A stretch of 64,000 nt of DNA from Collinsella sp. AM17-1. Lineage in GTDB: Bacteria > Actinomycetota > Coriobacteriia > Coriobacteriales > Coriobacteriaceae. A model generated the notes under the pieces. That model made no database searches. It saw only the letters and a list, made by a program, of their open reading frames with translations, and had not been told where the DNA came from. The stretch's first letter is position 1. Each line of letters begins with the position of its first letter. The translations under genes were made by a program, and so were the position numbers. The stretch spans positions 114,901 through 178,900 of the forward strand of contig NZ_QRJZ01000002.1 in NCBI RefSeq assembly GCF_003470665.1, in the 5' to 3' direction. Shown here piece after piece: positions 63,637-64,000 of the stretch.

Positions 63637-63800
63637 CCGCCACTAAACCGGCCCATCTACTACGTTTGGCCCCGACCCTTCGACCATACCCGGTGTTTAG
63701 CGAAAACCGCAGGCCGTCTACCTGCGGTTTTATTTTTGCCCAAGACTGCATGGTCGGGCAGTGCCGGCCGAACGTAGTAGATGGGCCGGTTTCGTGGCGG
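63637..63800. repeat. 164-bp palindrome with 35-bp arms and an internal terminator
   Basis: Arms 63637-63671 and 63766-63800 pair with two mismatches; they contain AAACCGGCCCATCTACTACG. Between them lies a perfect 11-base terminator-like stem AAAACCGCAGG/CCTGCGGTTTT (63703-63731) followed by ATTTTT. No coding frame is supported. The element is unlike the other palindromes in sequence. Confidence 0.75.
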
Positions 63801-63856
63801 GAGGTCCCCGGGGGCGACCGAACTGGAGCCGGAAAGGCGTGCGGCGCCGCCGGCGC

Positions 63857-63884
63857 CCGCCCGCGGGGCGCGCCCCGCGGGCGG
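63857..63884. repeat. 28-bp perfect GC palindrome without loop
   Basis: CCGCCCGCGGGGCG is followed at once by its reverse complement. Every base is G or C. It lies in a very GC-rich stretch (63,800-63,943) with no gene I can support. Confidence 0.7.
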
Positions 63885-63943
63885 AAAGGGCATCGCGGGG
63901 CTTCGCGGCCCGTTCCCGCGTCCGTATCCGCGGCCGCGGCGGC

Positions 63944-64000
63944 GAAAGTTTTTCCAAAATTGTCCTTGCATCGCCGTCCGAGTTCCCGTATAGTACTTCT
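63944..64000 (+). repeat. 57-bp promoter/leader repeat, copy 2, running off the window
   Basis: It is identical over all 57 visible bases to 63,107-63,163, including TTGCAT (63966-63971) and TATAGT (63989-63994). A further tRNA gene, most likely another tRNA-Ala, is expected just beyond base 64,000. Confidence 0.85.

Overview
The window looks like a chromosomal segment of a high-GC, Gram-positive gut actinobacterium of the class Coriobacteriia, most likely Collinsella or a close relative. The grounds are gene content and style: a glgB-glgP-glgC-glgD-glgA glycogen locus, a single-chain serine dehydratase, an LPXTG-type surface protein, a MacB-type exporter with a membrane-anchored adaptor, and GC-rich housekeeping genes interrupted by AT-rich accessory genes. 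The genus is inferred from memory, not from a search.

Layout. (1) 1-12,557, plus strand: the distal part of a tightly overlapping cobalamin operon (cbiH partial, cbiET, cbiA, cobT, cobU, cobS, a CobU-like/CobC fusion, cbiB, cobD, cbiP, the corrinoid adenosyltransferase, cbiC, cbiJ). CbiC, CbiJ and CbiH point to the cobalt-early (anaerobic) route; early genes must lie upstream. (2) 12,769-21,386, minus strand: a MacB-type ABC exporter, an L,D-transpeptidase, serine dehydratase and metK. (3) 21,665-28,880, plus: gltX, priA, def, fmt, rsmB. (4) 29,229-30,597: an IS3-family element that has split a 67-bp palindrome exactly at its centre. (5) 30,626-44,052, minus: an FmdB-like zinc ribbon, an amylase-amylomaltase fusion and the complete glycogen locus, with a probable shared operator at 34.4 and 44.3 kb. 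(6) 44,384-45,724, plus: a HAD phosphatase and thiamine pyrophosphokinase. (7) 45,847-63,242: an accessory region lying between two identical tRNA-Ala(GGC) genes. It holds truncated genes (ADP-ribosylglycohydrolase, UDP-sugar dehydrogenase), a GIY-YIG nuclease, and an AT-rich three-gene cassette with a HEPN-type RNase motif. It also holds a DUF6978/DUF1828 pair, an LPXTG protein and its decayed paralogue, a retron whose reverse transcriptase is fused to a trypsin-like protease, an XRE regulator, a tRNA-Val and a split nuclease-like gene. (8) 63,443-64,000: a tRNA with a CAT anticodon, a long palindrome, and a copy of the tRNA-Ala promoter running off the window.

How it works together. The cob block makes adenosylcobalamin from late corrin intermediates. 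The glg/mal block makes glycogen from glucose-1-phosphate and breaks it down; GlgA and GlgB both carry histone-H1-like Lys/Ala-rich tails. The 46-63 kb block looks like a defence and decay island: lower GC, HEPN, retron and toxin-antitoxin-like genes, and pseudogenes.

The most interesting items are the retron-protease with a recognisable msr-msd RNA, the three-gene HEPN/DUF4238 cassette, the palindrome family used as an insertion target, and the H1-like tails on the glycogen enzymes. All calls come from reading the sequence; no database search was run.
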